From assembly GCA_958296175.1 (NCBI GenBank), contig OY282448.1, positions 655,899 through 719,898 of the forward strand: a DNA stretch of 64,000 bases. The letters run 5' to 3'. The notes under the pieces are model-generated. The model ran no database searches. It saw nothing but the letters and a program-made list of their open reading frames with translations, and was not told the DNA's origin. Made by a program: the position numbers and the translations under genes. The stretch comes from an uncultured Chloroflexota bacterium (GTDB lineage: Bacteria; Chloroflexota; UBA11872). Positions 17,005 to 25,932 of this stretch are shown here, one piece after another. Numbering within the stretch: position 1 is the first letter of the stretch; each line of letters starts with the position of its first letter.

Positions 17005-18468
17005 TTAGCGCCGTCCCACGCCGAGCGCGCGTTCGATGCGCCGGCTCACGAATGACATCGAGAAGGTGAACACCCAGAACACGAGGGCGATGAACACGTA
17101 GACTTCGCGCCCGTTGTCGAGGAATTCCTGGTTGCCCTGAATGGTCACGCGGCCCATTTCCACCAGGTCCAGCATGCCGATGATGAAGACCAGGCTGGTG
17201 TCTTTGAACAGGCTGATGGACTGGCCCACGATGGCGGGAATGATGTTGCGCAACCCTTGGGGAAGCGTGACCAGCAGGGTGGTTTGCCAGCCGCGCAGGC
17301 CCAGCGCGCGGGCCGCTTCGACCTGGCCCTCCGAGACCGCGGCCATGCCGCCGCGCACGTTTTCGGCCATGTAGGCCGAGCTGAACAGCGTGATGGTGAT
17401 GGCCGACAGATAGAGCGCGTCCACGTGGATGTTTGCGGGGAACGTCAGCGGCAGGATGTGGCGGGACATGAAGAGGAGCGTGATGAGGGGCACGCCGCGG
17501 ACCAGCTCGATGAAGCCAACGCAGACCATCTTCACCACCGGCAGGTTGCTTCGGCGCCCCAGCGCCAGCGCAATGCCGAGGGGCATGGACATGACGATGC
17601 CAAAGAGCGCCAGCAGCAGGTTCAGCAACAGGCCGCCGATGTCCTGCGTGTTGACCGGCGTCAGGCCGGGCACGCCTTCGATGCCGCGAATCAGCAGCAG
17701 GGCGGCGATCACGGACACAATGGCGAGGGCGGCCAGGCGCTTGGGGCGGCCGAGGGCCAGCCGCGCCGCCAGGGCGTTCTGCATGGCCGCGGCGCGGCGC
17801 ACCCAGGGGCGGCGCTCCAGGGCCAGCCAGGCCGTCAGCAGATAGCCCAGACCAACGGCGCCGGCATTCAGCAGCCGGGACGCCTGCACGGTCAGCCAAG
17901 CCGCGGGAGGCAGGCGGTTGGGGCGGCGCAGGTACAGGCGCGCCGCCCGCGCATGCAGCGCGGCCGCGACGCGGCGGAACACCGGGAGACGCCCCAGGGT
18001 CAGCCGCGCCGTCAGCAGATAGCCCAGGCCGAGCGCGGCGGTGTTCAGCAGCAGCAGCGCACGGTTGAGCGGCTGCATGCCGTGCGGCAGCAGGCCCACC
18101 ACCAGGAGCACCACGCCCAGCCCCAGGGCGAAGCCGCGCGCCGCGCGCCCCCAGCGCCCCCACGTGACGCCCAGCAGCAGGCAAACCAGCAGCAGCGCGG
18201 CCTGGGGCCGCCAATATTCCGCCGCCGGGTAGAGACCGACCAGATAGAGCGGCGTGCGCGTGGTGACCACCGCCCAGTCGGCGGCAAACAGCAGCCAGCC
18301 CACCAGGCTGACCAGCGCCCACAGCAGCACCGCGCCCAGCACGACGGTCAGCGCGCTGTTGACTCTGGAGCTGAAGAGGTTCGCGCGCAGCCAGCCGACC
18401 AGGCCCACCGTCATGGCCGGGGGCGGCGGCGGGGGCGGCATGGCCTGGGCGGGCGCGGCGGCGCTCAT
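17005..18468 (-). CDS. aapM: Amino-acid ABC transporter permease (AapM type) with internal duplication
   Basis: 487 residues. The C-terminal ~220 residues are the BPD-type permease domain with the EAA loop EAARALGLRGWQTTLLVTLP. The N-terminal half is unusually long: a Pro-rich start (MPPPPPPPAM), about three hydrophobic helices, then two successive copies of a ~59-residue block (GLGYLLTARLTL and GLGYLLTAWLALE; RLYLRRPNRL and RLALGRPKRL), period 177 bases (compare 17831-17878 with 18008-18055). The ATG overlaps the stop of the upstream permease (18466-18470), so the pair is translationally coupled. It forms the translocation channel with that permease. Confidence 0.9.
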   Translation of the reverse strand: MSAAAPAQAMPPPPPPPAMTVGLVGWLRANLFSSRVNSALTVVLGAVLLWALVSLVGWLLFAADWAVVTTRTPLYLVGLYPAAEYWRPQAALLLVCLLLGVTWGRWGRAARGFALGLGVVLLVVGLLPHGMQPLNRALLLLNTAALGLGYLLTARLTLGRLPVFRRVAAALHARAARLYLRRPNRLPPAAWLTVQASRLLNAGAVGLGYLLTAWLALERRPWVRRAAAMQNALAARLALGRPKRLAALAIVSVIAALLLIRGIEGVPGLTPVNTQDIGGLLLNLLLALFGIVMSMPLGIALALGRRSNLPVVKMVCVGFIELVRGVPLITLLFMSRHILPLTFPANIHVDALYLSAITITLFSSAYMAENVRGGMAAVSEGQVEAARALGLRGWQTTLLVTLPQGLRNIIPAIVGQSISLFKDTSLVFIIGMLDLVEMGRVTIQGNQEFLDNGREVYVFIALVFWVFTFSMSFVSRRIERALGVGRR

Positions 18469-19637
18469 CAGCCTTTGAACCTGATCGAGCGGTTGTAGAG
18501 GTTTCCGATCAGCGAGTAGGTCAGGCTCATGGCCAGGTAGGTCAGCATCACGATGGCGATCAACGAGATGGCCGGCGCGATTTGGGTCATGGTGCTGGCC
18601 ACGCTCACCAGGTCGGGATAGCCAATGGCCGCCGCGAGGCTGGAGTTCTTGGTCAAGTTCAGGAACTGGCTGATGGTGGGCGGAATGATGACCCGCAGTC
18701 CCTGCGGGAAGGTGACGTAGCGCAGCGTTTGCAGGGCCGACAGCCCGCTGGAGCGGGCGGCTTCCACCTGGCCCTTGCCGACGGACTGAACGCCGGCGCG
18801 GACGATTTCGGCGATGAAGGCCGCCGTGTACAGCACCAGACCCACCAGCAGCGCCGTGAAGCTGCCGCCCAGCTGTGCGCCGCCTTGAATGCGGCCAAAG
18901 CGCCCTTCCGCACGCGGAATGTCCAGCGTCATGGGCGAGAAGACGAGCAAGGCAATGACGCTGACGACCACGGCGATGGCCGCGGCGGTGAGGATGGGAT
19001 AGGTGCTGCGGCCCGATTCGGTTTCGCGCCGCTGCAAGTGACGGGCCGCGATGACGGCAACGGCGATGCCCAGCGCGGTTGCGCCGAGCCACAGCCAGAA
19101 GCCGTCCACGGGGACGGGCCAGGGCAGGTAGAACCCGCTGTTGTTCAGATAGACCGCGTCGAACGCCACATAGCCCTCGCGCACCTGCGGCAGGCTCAGC
19201 ACTACGAGAAACCAGAAGAGCAGCTGCACCAGCAGCGGCGTGTTGCGGAAGGCTTCGACGTAGACCAGCGCCGCCTTGTTGAGCAGCCAGTTGGACGACA
19301 GGCGGGCAACCCCGACCAGAATGCCGAGCAGGGTGGCCAGGATGACGCCCAGCACCGAGGCCTTGACCGTGTTGAGCGCCGCCGCCAGCAGGCCGTAGGC
19401 GTAGCTGTCGGACGGGTCGTAGGGGATGACCGTTTCGCCGATGGGAATCTGGGCGGCACGGGTGAGGAACGAGAACCCGAAGGGGATGTCCCGCGCCTCG
19501 ATTTCGCGAGACACGTTGACGAAGAACAGCGCCACCACGGAGAGCACCAGCACCGCGGACACGAGCTGCGTCACCCAGCGCAGCACCACGATGTTTCGCC
19601 ACACAGGCACGCCCTGCACGGTGAACAGTCGGGTCAC
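18468..19637 (-). CDS. aapQ: Amino-acid ABC transporter permease (AapQ type)
   Basis: 389 residues. General L-amino-acid permease: ARDIPFGFSFLTRAAQIPIGE near the N-terminus is typical of AapQ/BztB, with VEAFRNTPLLVQLLFWF and the EAA loop VEAARSSGLSALQTLRYVTFP at the C-terminus. About eight membrane helices. Starts at ATG 19637, 56 bases downstream of the binding-protein stop, and overlaps the next permease. Substrate range is set by the binding proteins; Aap/Bzt systems take acidic and neutral amino acids. Confidence 0.93.
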   Translation of the reverse strand: MTRLFTVQGVPVWRNIVVLRWVTQLVSAVLVLSVVALFFVNVSREIEARDIPFGFSFLTRAAQIPIGETVIPYDPSDSYAYGLLAAALNTVKASVLGVILATLLGILVGVARLSSNWLLNKAALVYVEAFRNTPLLVQLLFWFLVVLSLPQVREGYVAFDAVYLNNSGFYLPWPVPVDGFWLWLGATALGIAVAVIAARHLQRRETESGRSTYPILTAAAIAVVVSVIALLVFSPMTLDIPRAEGRFGRIQGGAQLGGSFTALLVGLVLYTAAFIAEIVRAGVQSVGKGQVEAARSSGLSALQTLRYVTFPQGLRVIIPPTISQFLNLTKNSSLAAAIGYPDLVSVASTMTQIAPAISLIAIVMLTYLAMSLTYSLIGNLYNRSIRFKG

Positions 19638-19693
19638 GCGCCGCTCCTCACGCGGTCACCACGTCCCAGAGGCGGGGAGCACACGGGCGCTGC

Positions 19694-20758
19694 TCACCGC
19701 AACGGCGGCGCATACAGCTGGCCGCCGTTGGTCCAGAGGTCGTTGCGTCCGGCGCGGGGCAGACCGAATCCCTGCGCGCCGAGGTTGCGGTCGAAGATTT
19801 CGCCGTAGTTGCCCACGCTCGTGATCACGCCGCGCATGAAGGTGTCGGCCAGTCCCAAGGTTTCCTGGCCGAAGCTGCCTTCCGCGCCCAGCAGGCGCTT
19901 GACTTTCACGTTGTCGCCGGCGGCCATTGCGTCCACGTTGCCGCTGTGGACGCCGTAGGCCTCGGCGTAAATCAGCCCGGCCATCACCGTCTTGACGACG
20001 TCGAACCACTGCTCGTCGCCGTGCGGCACGATGGGGGTCAGCGGCTCTTCCGAGATCGTCTCCGGCAGGATGACGTGCGCGTTCGGGTCGTCCAGCTGCT
20101 GGCGCAGCACGTAGAGCTGGGTGCGGTCGTGAGTGTAGACGTCGCACTGCCCCTCTTTGTAGGCGTCGAGCAGCACGCTGGAGTCTTCGAACACCACGGG
20201 GTTGTAGGCCATGCCGCTCTGGCGGAAGAAGTCGGCCAGGTTCAGCTCGGTGGTGGTGCCGCTGGCCACGCAGACCGCGGCGCCGCTCAGTTCGCGGGCC
20301 GAGGCGACGCCCAGGCTGGCCGGAACCAGGAAACCCTGGCCGTCGTAGAGCATGGTGATGACGAAGTTGCCCCACTGCGCCTCGCGCGAGGTGGTGCGGG
20401 TGATAGCGCGCGCCATCATGTCGACCTCGCCGGACTGCATGGTCACGCCCATCTCGGTGGCGTTGACGTGGCGCAGCTCGAGCTTGTCGGGGTCGCCGAA
20501 GACGGCCGCGGCCACCGCACGGCACAGGTCCACGTCGAAGCCGGAGATGCGCCCGGTGTCGTCCACGAACCCGTAGCCGGGCGTGTCGTTGCGCCCGGCG
20601 CAGACCAGATGGCCGCGCGCCTGGATGGTCTCCAGCCGGCTGGCGGCCGGCGCCGCGGCGTCTCCAGGCGGCGGGCCGGCTTCGCCGCAGGCCGCCAGCG
20701 CCGCGGCGCAGCCCAGGGCCAAGACCGCCAGCAGCCGCCTACACCGCACCGGAGTCAC
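19694..20758 (-). CDS. aapJ: Amino-acid ABC transporter binding lipoprotein 1
   Basis: 354 residues. Signal sequence with lipobox LAAC (Cys at about 24), then a family-3 solute-binding domain: RLETIQARGHLVCAGRNDTPG, GFDVDLCRAVAAAVFGD, and AapJ-like ARAITRTTSREAQWGNF. The C-terminus is LWTNGGQLYAPPLR. It is first in the transporter operon in reading order, ahead of aapQ, aapM and aapP. It is closely similar along its whole length to the binding protein at 21363-22424, so the two arose by duplication. Confidence 0.93.
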   Translation of the reverse strand: MTPVRCRRLLAVLALGCAAALAACGEAGPPPGDAAAPAASRLETIQARGHLVCAGRNDTPGYGFVDDTGRISGFDVDLCRAVAAAVFGDPDKLELRHVNATEMGVTMQSGEVDMMARAITRTTSREAQWGNFVITMLYDGQGFLVPASLGVASARELSGAAVCVASGTTTELNLADFFRQSGMAYNPVVFEDSSVLLDAYKEGQCDVYTHDRTQLYVLRQQLDDPNAHVILPETISEEPLTPIVPHGDEQWFDVVKTVMAGLIYAEAYGVHSGNVDAMAAGDNVKVKRLLGAEGSFGQETLGLADTFMRGVITSVGNYGEIFDRNLGAQGFGLPRAGRNDLWTNGGQLYAPPLR

Positions 20759-21149
20759 GCCCGCTCTTGTGAACGCCCTGCACGCGGTGCCTCACCCTTG
20801 TGCACCACGCCGGCAGCGACGCTGGAGACGCGCCGACGATCATACAGGAACGAGCCGCCCCCTCTTCTCTTCCCCCGCTCCCCTCAGCGACCTTTGCAAA
20901 ATCCGTCAGTCCCGCAAACAGCCTGCCCCTGCCTGCGCGGTACGTGACGCGAGGTACCCAATACGGGGCGGGAATCCATCAGCAGCGGCGCTCGGGTTCG
21001 GCTGCGCCCCCAATCTCCTCCCACGCTGCCCGCGCTGCCGGCGCACGGCACGGTTGGGCTCAGCCGCCTTGCGCACCAACCTCTTCCCACACCGACGGTA
21101 AACGACACAAAAGGCCCCCTCCAGGAGAACCCCGCGCCACTCTCTCCAC

Positions 21150-21265
21150 TGGCAGAGGCCCTCGCATCACCCTCTCCCGCTGGGAAACCCCCGCGTCACT
21201 CTCTCCACAGGGAGAAGCTCCCGCATCACCCTCTCCCTCTGGGAGAGGGCAGGGTGAGGGTCTTC
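21150..21265. repeat. Cluster of REP-type palindromes
   Basis: Three or four partial units of the form CATCACCCTCTCC(n)GGGAGA, ending in a fuller copy CCCTCTCCCTCTGGGAGAGG with trailing CAGGGTGAGGGTCTTC. Same family as 14718 and 56221. Confidence 0.7.
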
Positions 21266-21291
21266 CACGCCGCACGCCGCCCTGGCGGCGA

Positions 21292-21326
21292 CAAAGGAAA
21301 CGGGAGGGCGCTCATGCGCCCTCCCG
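21292..21326 (-). terminator. Intrinsic terminator after binding protein 2
   Basis: An 11-bp stem CGGGAGGGCGC / GCGCCCTCCCG with a four-base loop, followed on the minus strand by TTTCCTTTG. It lies 36 bases after the stop of the binding-protein gene at 21363, so that gene is probably a separate transcript from aapJQMP. Confidence 0.75.
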
Positions 21327-21362
21327 TGATTCCGCGCGGAAGGCGAACCTCCGCGCCGCGGC

Positions 21363-22424
21363 TCAGCGCAGCGGCGGCGCGTAGATCTGCCCGCCGTTGG
21401 TCCAGAGCTCGTTGCGACCGGCGCGCGGCAGGTCGATGCCCTGCGGACCCAGGCTGCGGTCGTAGATCTCGCCGTAGTTGCCCACGCTCCTGATCACGCC
21501 CTGCATGAAGGTGTCGGGCAGGCCCAGCGTTTCCTGGCCGAAGCTGCCTTCGGTGCCGAGCAGGCGCTTGGCCTTCACGTTTTCACCGGCGGCCATCGCA
21601 GCGACGTTGCTGCTGGTGATGCCGTAGGCCTCGGCGTAGATCAGGCCGGCCATCACCGTCTTGACGACGTCGAACCACTGCTCGTCGTCATGGGGAACGA
21701 CCGGCGTCAGCGGCTCTTCGGAGATGGTCTCCGGCAGGATCACGTGCGCGTTCGGGTCGGGCAGCGAGTTGCGCAAGGCTGCCAACTGCGAGCGGTCGTT
21801 GGTGAAGACGTCGCACTGGCCTTCCGTGTAGGCGTCCAGAAGGACCGACGAGTCTTCGAACACCACCGCGTCCAGTTGCATGCTGTTCTCGCGGAAGAAG
21901 TCGGCCAGGTTCAGCTCGGTGGTCGTCCCGCTGGTCACGCACACCGACGCGCCGCTCAGGTCGTAAGCCGAGTCGACGCCCAGGCTGGTCGGAACCATGA
22001 AGCCCTGGCCGTCGTAGAACATGGTGTGCGCGTAGTTGCCCCACTGGGCGTCGCGCGAGGTGGTCCAGGTGACCGTGCGCACCAGCACGTCGACTTCGCC
22101 GGACTGGATGGTCGGCCCGCGCTCGGCGGCGCTGATGTAGTTGACCTGGATGGCGTTGGCGTCGCCCAGCACCGCGGCCGCAATCGCGCGGCAGAGGTCG
22201 ATGTCGAAGCCCACGTTGCGGCCGTCGGCGTCCAGAGAGCCGTAGCCGGGCACGTCGTTGCGGCTGGCGCAGATCAGCGTGCCGCGCGCCTTGACGGTTT
22301 CGAGACGGCTGACGGCGGCGCTCTCCATGGCCGCCTCTGCGGGTTCTTCGCTTTCGCCGCAGGCCGCAAGCGCCACGATCGCGATGATCATGGCAGAAAA
22401 GATCAGTAACAGCCGCCCTGTCAT
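21363..22424 (-). CDS. Amino-acid ABC transporter binding lipoprotein 2
   Basis: 353 residues. Lipoprotein signal with LAAC (Cys at about 22), then the same family-3 binding domain as its neighbour at 19694: RLETVKARGTLICASRNDVPG, GFDIDLCRAIAAAVLGD, VRTVTWTTSRDAQWGNY, ending LWTNGGQIYAPPLR. ATG at 22424 with GAGAGGGAAG just upstream. It has its own terminator and a palindromic site in its 5' region (22504-22522), so it is probably expressed independently, feeding the same membrane complex with a different amino acid specificity. Confidence 0.92.
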   Translation of the reverse strand: MTGRLLLIFSAMIIAIVALAACGESEEPAEAAMESAAVSRLETVKARGTLICASRNDVPGYGSLDADGRNVGFDIDLCRAIAAAVLGDANAIQVNYISAAERGPTIQSGEVDVLVRTVTWTTSRDAQWGNYAHTMFYDGQGFMVPTSLGVDSAYDLSGASVCVTSGTTTELNLADFFRENSMQLDAVVFEDSSVLLDAYTEGQCDVFTNDRSQLAALRNSLPDPNAHVILPETISEEPLTPVVPHDDEQWFDVVKTVMAGLIYAEAYGITSSNVAAMAAGENVKAKRLLGTEGSFGQETLGLPDTFMQGVIRSVGNYGEIYDRSLGPQGIDLPRAGRNELWTNGGQIYAPPLR

Positions 22425-22759
22425 TGCTTCCCTCTCTTCGAAGATTTCACGCGAGGCATGCAGCCCCCGCGCGGACGCGCTCGACCCGGCGCCCGTTCCA
22501 TTGAGGCAGCCATATGCTGCCTGGCGCGCCCAGAGTAGCCTAGTTTGGCGCGGACAAACGAGAAATCGCACAGGATTTTTTTGCCTGCGGCAGGCGTGGG
22601 CGGCCCACGGCGGGCGCCTGGGCGCAGGGTGGGCGCTCGGTTTGGGCGGGGGATTGCCGGCCGCCAGACGCCGCGGCGCAGGCTGCGGTCTGCCGGGCGG
22701 GCCAGTTCGTATGCTCGGCGCTGCGCTGCGCGCTCCGCACCGCCGTTTGGAGAACCACC
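22425..22759. other. Divergent intergenic region
   Basis: Between the leftward binding-protein gene and the rightward SRPBCC gene. It contains a palindrome (22504-22522) and, on the minus strand, a weak promoter candidate TTTCTC-17-TAGGCT ending near 22535. A GCCTGC/GCAGGC hairpin flanked by a T run lies at about 22577-22597. Nothing coding is seen. Confidence 0.5.
22504..22522. promoter_or_regulatory. Palindromic operator-like site
   Basis: AGGCAGC-CATAT-GCTGCCT, perfect 7-base arms. It lies about 80 bases upstream of the binding-protein ATG and just downstream of a possible -10 box, a position suited to repression. Confidence 0.45.
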
Positions 22760-23212
22760 GTGAAGTACACCCGCACGACCGTGATCGACCTGCCGCGCGC
22801 GCGCGTGGTCGAGCTGTTCGACGACCCCGACAACCTGTCCAAGTGGCAGGAGGGCTTGCAAAGCTTCGAGCACCTCAGCGGCGAACCGGGGCAGCCGGGC
22901 TCCACGGCCCGCCTTGTGTACGAGCATCGCGGCCGCAACGTCGAGATGATCGAGACCATCGTCACGCGCAACCTGCCGGACGAATTTTCGGGGACCTACG
23001 AGACGGAGGGCGTGTGGAACGAGGTGCGGAACTCTTTCGTCGAGGAGGGTCCCAACCGCACGCGCTGGGTCACCGAGACGGATTTCCGCTTCTCCAGCAT
23101 CCGCATGCGCCTCATGGGCATCTTCATGCGCCCGCTGTTTGGGCGGCAGACCCAGAAGTTCCTGAACGATTTCAAGGCGTTCGCCGAGCGCGAGGGGCCG
23201 GGCGGCGGATAG
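22760..23212 (+). CDS. SRPBCC-family (START-like) protein
   Basis: 150 residues, one helix-grip domain. KYTRTTVIDLPRARVVELFDD opens like polyketide-cyclase/START proteins, WQEGLQSFEHLSG follows, and the long C-terminal helix is GRQTQKFLNDFKAFAEREG. Such domains bind hydrophobic ligands; no ligand can be named. GTG at 22760 with GGAG eight bases upstream. Single gene; a 27-base stretch spanning its stop (23205-23231) is duplicated at 23266-23292. Confidence 0.75.
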   Translation: MKYTRTTVIDLPRARVVELFDDPDNLSKWQEGLQSFEHLSGEPGQPGSTARLVYEHRGRNVEMIETIVTRNLPDEFSGTYETEGVWNEVRNSFVEEGPNRTRWVTETDFRFSSIRMRLMGIFMRPLFGRQTQKFLNDFKAFAEREGPGGG

Positions 23213-23315
23213 GCGCGCGGCCGGGCGCTGAAGCACGCGCCCGACGGCTCGGGCGGCTCCATCGGGCGGATAGGCGCACGGCCAGGCGCTGAGGTACTGC
23301 GGCGCTGGCGGCGGG

Positions 23316-25166
23316 CTACTCTGCGTGGCCCTCGCCCGACGTGAGGTCGAGGGTGTAGGGCAAGGCGCCGGCGGGCAGCGGGTGCGGCCGTTCGGCCACC
23401 AGCGCGCCCGCCGTCCGGGCGGGAACGTCGATGCCCAGGTGCGCCAGCGTGTCGGCGTACGGCCGGCCCTGCACGGGGTCCCAGCCGTGGTCGCGGTAGT
23501 ACCCGGCCACGAACGCGCGCACCTCGTCCCGCGGCAGGGCGTAGCTGCTGAGCGGGCCGTGCCGAATCGGTTCGTGCAGGCGGTCGGGCAGGCGGTCGTC
23601 CGCGGCGGTCATGCCCTCGCGCAGGTTGAAGAGCCGCGCCATGGTCAGGCCGCGCTCGAACGTTTCGTGCAGCTCGGCCGGCGGCATGTCCCAGCCAGTG
23701 GCGGCGTTGAGCAGTTCCAGCGCCTTGGCGTCGTCGTATTCCAGAAACTGGCAGAGTCCCACGGTGTTGCGCACGGAGGTGCGCTTGAGGCCGGCGCCGG
23801 TGTGGTCGCCGCCGGTGGGCGTGACGGCGTAGTTGTCGCGCATGTCCTTGAGCGCCCGCGGGTCGTGCATGGCCACCTCGAGGCCCTTGACGTGCACGAC
23901 GCAGCGTTCGGCGCCGCCGCCAATCGTGCGCGCGGCGCGCAGGGCGCCCTCGGCCAGCAGGTCGCCCACGCCCTGCCGGTAGGCAATCTTTTCGATGACG
24001 TCCAGCACGTCCTGCGCCGACCCGAACTGCAGCGACTGGCCGTCGGTCCAGCGCGCGTCCAGCAGGCCGCGCTGAAACATTTCCATGGCCCAGGCGATGG
24101 TGGCGCCGGCAGAGATGCTGTCCATGCCCAGGTAGTTCAGCATCTCGTTGCCTTTGCAAACGGCCATGATGTCGGTGACGCCGGTGTTGGTGCCGATGGC
24201 GGCCAGGGTCTCGTACTCCGGTCCGCCGTACTTGGGTTCCACGCGCAGCTTGGGGGTGTCGATCTTGACGCGCTTCTTGCAGCGCACGGAGCAGGCGAAG
24301 CAGCGGTCCATGTGGTCGACCACGTTGTCGCGCAGGGCGATGGCGTCGATGTTGGAGGCGCCGTCGAGCTGGCCGTCGCGGAAGTTGTGCACGATCAGGT
24401 GGCCTTCCAGCTGCTTGGAGCGCACCATGGCGCCGGTGCCCCAGGTGTGCAGCCGCTGGTGCGCGCCGCCGTCGCCCAGAGTTTCGCGCGCGACCCAGCG
24501 TGCAGTGGCGCGGACGGGGCCGCGGTCGGCCACGGCCACGCGGCGCCCGCCGCGCACGGCAATGGCCTTGAGATGCTTGGACCCCATCACGGCGCCCAGG
24601 CCGGTGCGTCCGGCGACTTCGTTCAGGTCGTTGACGATGCAGGCGTAGCGCACCAGGTTCTCGCCGGCCGGCCCGATCTGCGCCACGCGGATCTGCGCGT
24701 CGCCCAGCTCGGCGCGGATGGCGTCTTCGACGGGGCCGGTGATCTGCCCCCACAGATGGTCGGCGGCGCGGATCTCCACGCGGTCGTCCTCGATCCAGAG
24801 ATAAACCGGCGCGCTGGCGCGGCCCTGCACCACGACGCCGTCCCAGCCGGCCTGCTTGAGTTCCGACCCCCAGTACCCGCCGGCCTCGGACTCGCCAAAC
24901 AGCCCGGTGAGGGGCGACTTGGCGCCCACGCTGTGGCGGCCCGCGCCGGGCAGGGCCACGCCGGTGATGGGCCCCATGGCAAAGATCAGGCGGTTGGCCG
25001 GGTCCAGCGCGTCGACGCCGGCCGGAACCTCGCTGAGCAGGTAATGGGCGATGACGTTGCGCCCGCCCAGGTACTTGCGGAAGAAGGCCGGGCCGGGCGT
25101 TTCCGTCCACACGCGGCGCTCGGTCAGGTCCACGCGCAGGATTCGGTTCTGAATGGAGGTGGGCAT
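23316..25166 (-). CDS. Tungsten-containing aldehyde:ferredoxin oxidoreductase
   Basis: 616 residues, the usual AOR length. It oxidises aldehydes to acids with ferredoxin using a bis-pterin tungsten (or molybdenum) centre. N-terminal pterin-binding domain: LGGRNVIAHYLL, FAMGPITGVALPGAGRHSVGAKSP and GRTGLGAVMGSKHLKAIAV. The [4Fe-4S] ligands are the CFACSVRC motif (about residue 288) plus a late Cys in VGLCQF (about 470). The next gene upstream is a MoaD-like protein whose stop shares a base with this ATG (25164-25168). Which aldehyde is used is unknown. Confidence 0.95.
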   Translation of the reverse strand: MPTSIQNRILRVDLTERRVWTETPGPAFFRKYLGGRNVIAHYLLSEVPAGVDALDPANRLIFAMGPITGVALPGAGRHSVGAKSPLTGLFGESEAGGYWGSELKQAGWDGVVVQGRASAPVYLWIEDDRVEIRAADHLWGQITGPVEDAIRAELGDAQIRVAQIGPAGENLVRYACIVNDLNEVAGRTGLGAVMGSKHLKAIAVRGGRRVAVADRGPVRATARWVARETLGDGGAHQRLHTWGTGAMVRSKQLEGHLIVHNFRDGQLDGASNIDAIALRDNVVDHMDRCFACSVRCKKRVKIDTPKLRVEPKYGGPEYETLAAIGTNTGVTDIMAVCKGNEMLNYLGMDSISAGATIAWAMEMFQRGLLDARWTDGQSLQFGSAQDVLDVIEKIAYRQGVGDLLAEGALRAARTIGGGAERCVVHVKGLEVAMHDPRALKDMRDNYAVTPTGGDHTGAGLKRTSVRNTVGLCQFLEYDDAKALELLNAATGWDMPPAELHETFERGLTMARLFNLREGMTAADDRLPDRLHEPIRHGPLSSYALPRDEVRAFVAGYYRDHGWDPVQGRPYADTLAHLGIDVPARTAGALVAERPHPLPAGALPYTLDLTSGEGHAE

Positions 25167-25579
25167 CAGCGCGACCCCCCGGCCATGGGCGCCAGCACCT
25201 CCAGCGTATCGCCGTTGCGCAAGCGCGTGGCGCGCGAGGCCAGCTGGCCGTTCACGCCCAGAGTCAGCCGCTGGGTCTGGTCCAGGCCGTGCGCGTCCAG
25301 CAGGTCGCCAACCGTGGCGCCGGGGGCAGCCTCGATCTGGCGCACCCTGCCCTGCCCCGGAAAGAAGCGCGCCAGGTCGGCATACGGATGCACGCGCACG
25401 CGCAGGGCCGGCCGGCCGGCCGTGTCTGGCGGGGCGAGAGGGTCAATCGGATCGGCCGGGTCGGCCAGGTCGGCTGGGGCGGGCGGGTTGGCCGGGGCGG
25501 GCGGATCGTTCGGGTTGGCCGGGTCGGACGAATCGACCAGGTTGGTCGGAGCGGGCGGGTCGACCGGGGCTATGGACAT
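25166..25579 (-). CDS. MoaD/ThiS-like ubiquitin-fold protein with Pro/Asp-rich N-terminus
   Basis: 137 residues. Residues ~60-137 form a MoaD-type beta-grasp domain (LRVRVHPYADLARFF, ATVGDLLDAHGL, LRNGDTLEVLAPMAGG). MoaD carries sulphur as a C-terminal Gly-Gly thiocarboxylate for pterin synthesis; here the GG is followed by SR, so activation would need trimming or does not occur. Residues ~5-55 are a repetitive P-A-D-P-rich stretch (PAPANPPAPADLADPADP), unusual for MoaD. ATG at 25579. Translational coupling to AOR suggests a dedicated role in making or inserting its pterin cofactor. Confidence 0.8.
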   Translation of the reverse strand: MSIAPVDPPAPTNLVDSSDPANPNDPPAPANPPAPADLADPADPIDPLAPPDTAGRPALRVRVHPYADLARFFPGQGRVRQIEAAPGATVGDLLDAHGLDQTQRLTLGVNGQLASRATRLRNGDTLEVLAPMAGGSR

Positions 25580-25932
25580 GCGGCGGCATTCAGGGGGCGG
25601 CGGACGCCGAGGGAGGAAGGTTGGCTGGTACGTGCCACATGGCCGCGCAAACCACCGCAGCGTCAGGCTGACGCGGCCCACTGTACGACGCCGCAGCAAG
25701 CCGCGAACGTCGCCGGCCGGCCGCGCCCAGACATGCGGGGCAGGCCCCTCCCGACACTCCCGTCTCCGCCGGAATGACGGCGTGCTGCAGGAATCCAGGG
25801 TCTGGGATTAGGAATTCCAGCACCTCGGCCGTTGGGCGTTGGATGCCGGCCTTCCTCGCAGCGACGAGGACGCCTACGCTGGCGCTGGCCTTTTTCTTTC
25901 CCTTCCCTGAACGGAGGGAGTGGCCAGGGGGC
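25580..25932. other. Intergenic region, no gene seen
   Basis: Contains a partial dispersed repeat of the GGAATGACGG...GGAATCCAGG kind (about 25768-25805), often found as intergenic palindromes, and a pyrimidine-rich run at 25885-25910. No open frame here has convincing protein character. Confidence 0.45.

Larger units (their letters stand above)
20759..21362. other. Intergenic region rich in palindromic repeats
   Basis: No gene seen. The left part is unremarkable. The right part holds several degenerate CCCTCTCC/GGGAGAGG palindromes (21150-21265) and then the terminator hairpin of the upstream binding-protein gene. The repeats separate the two paralogous binding-protein genes. Confidence 0.6.
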
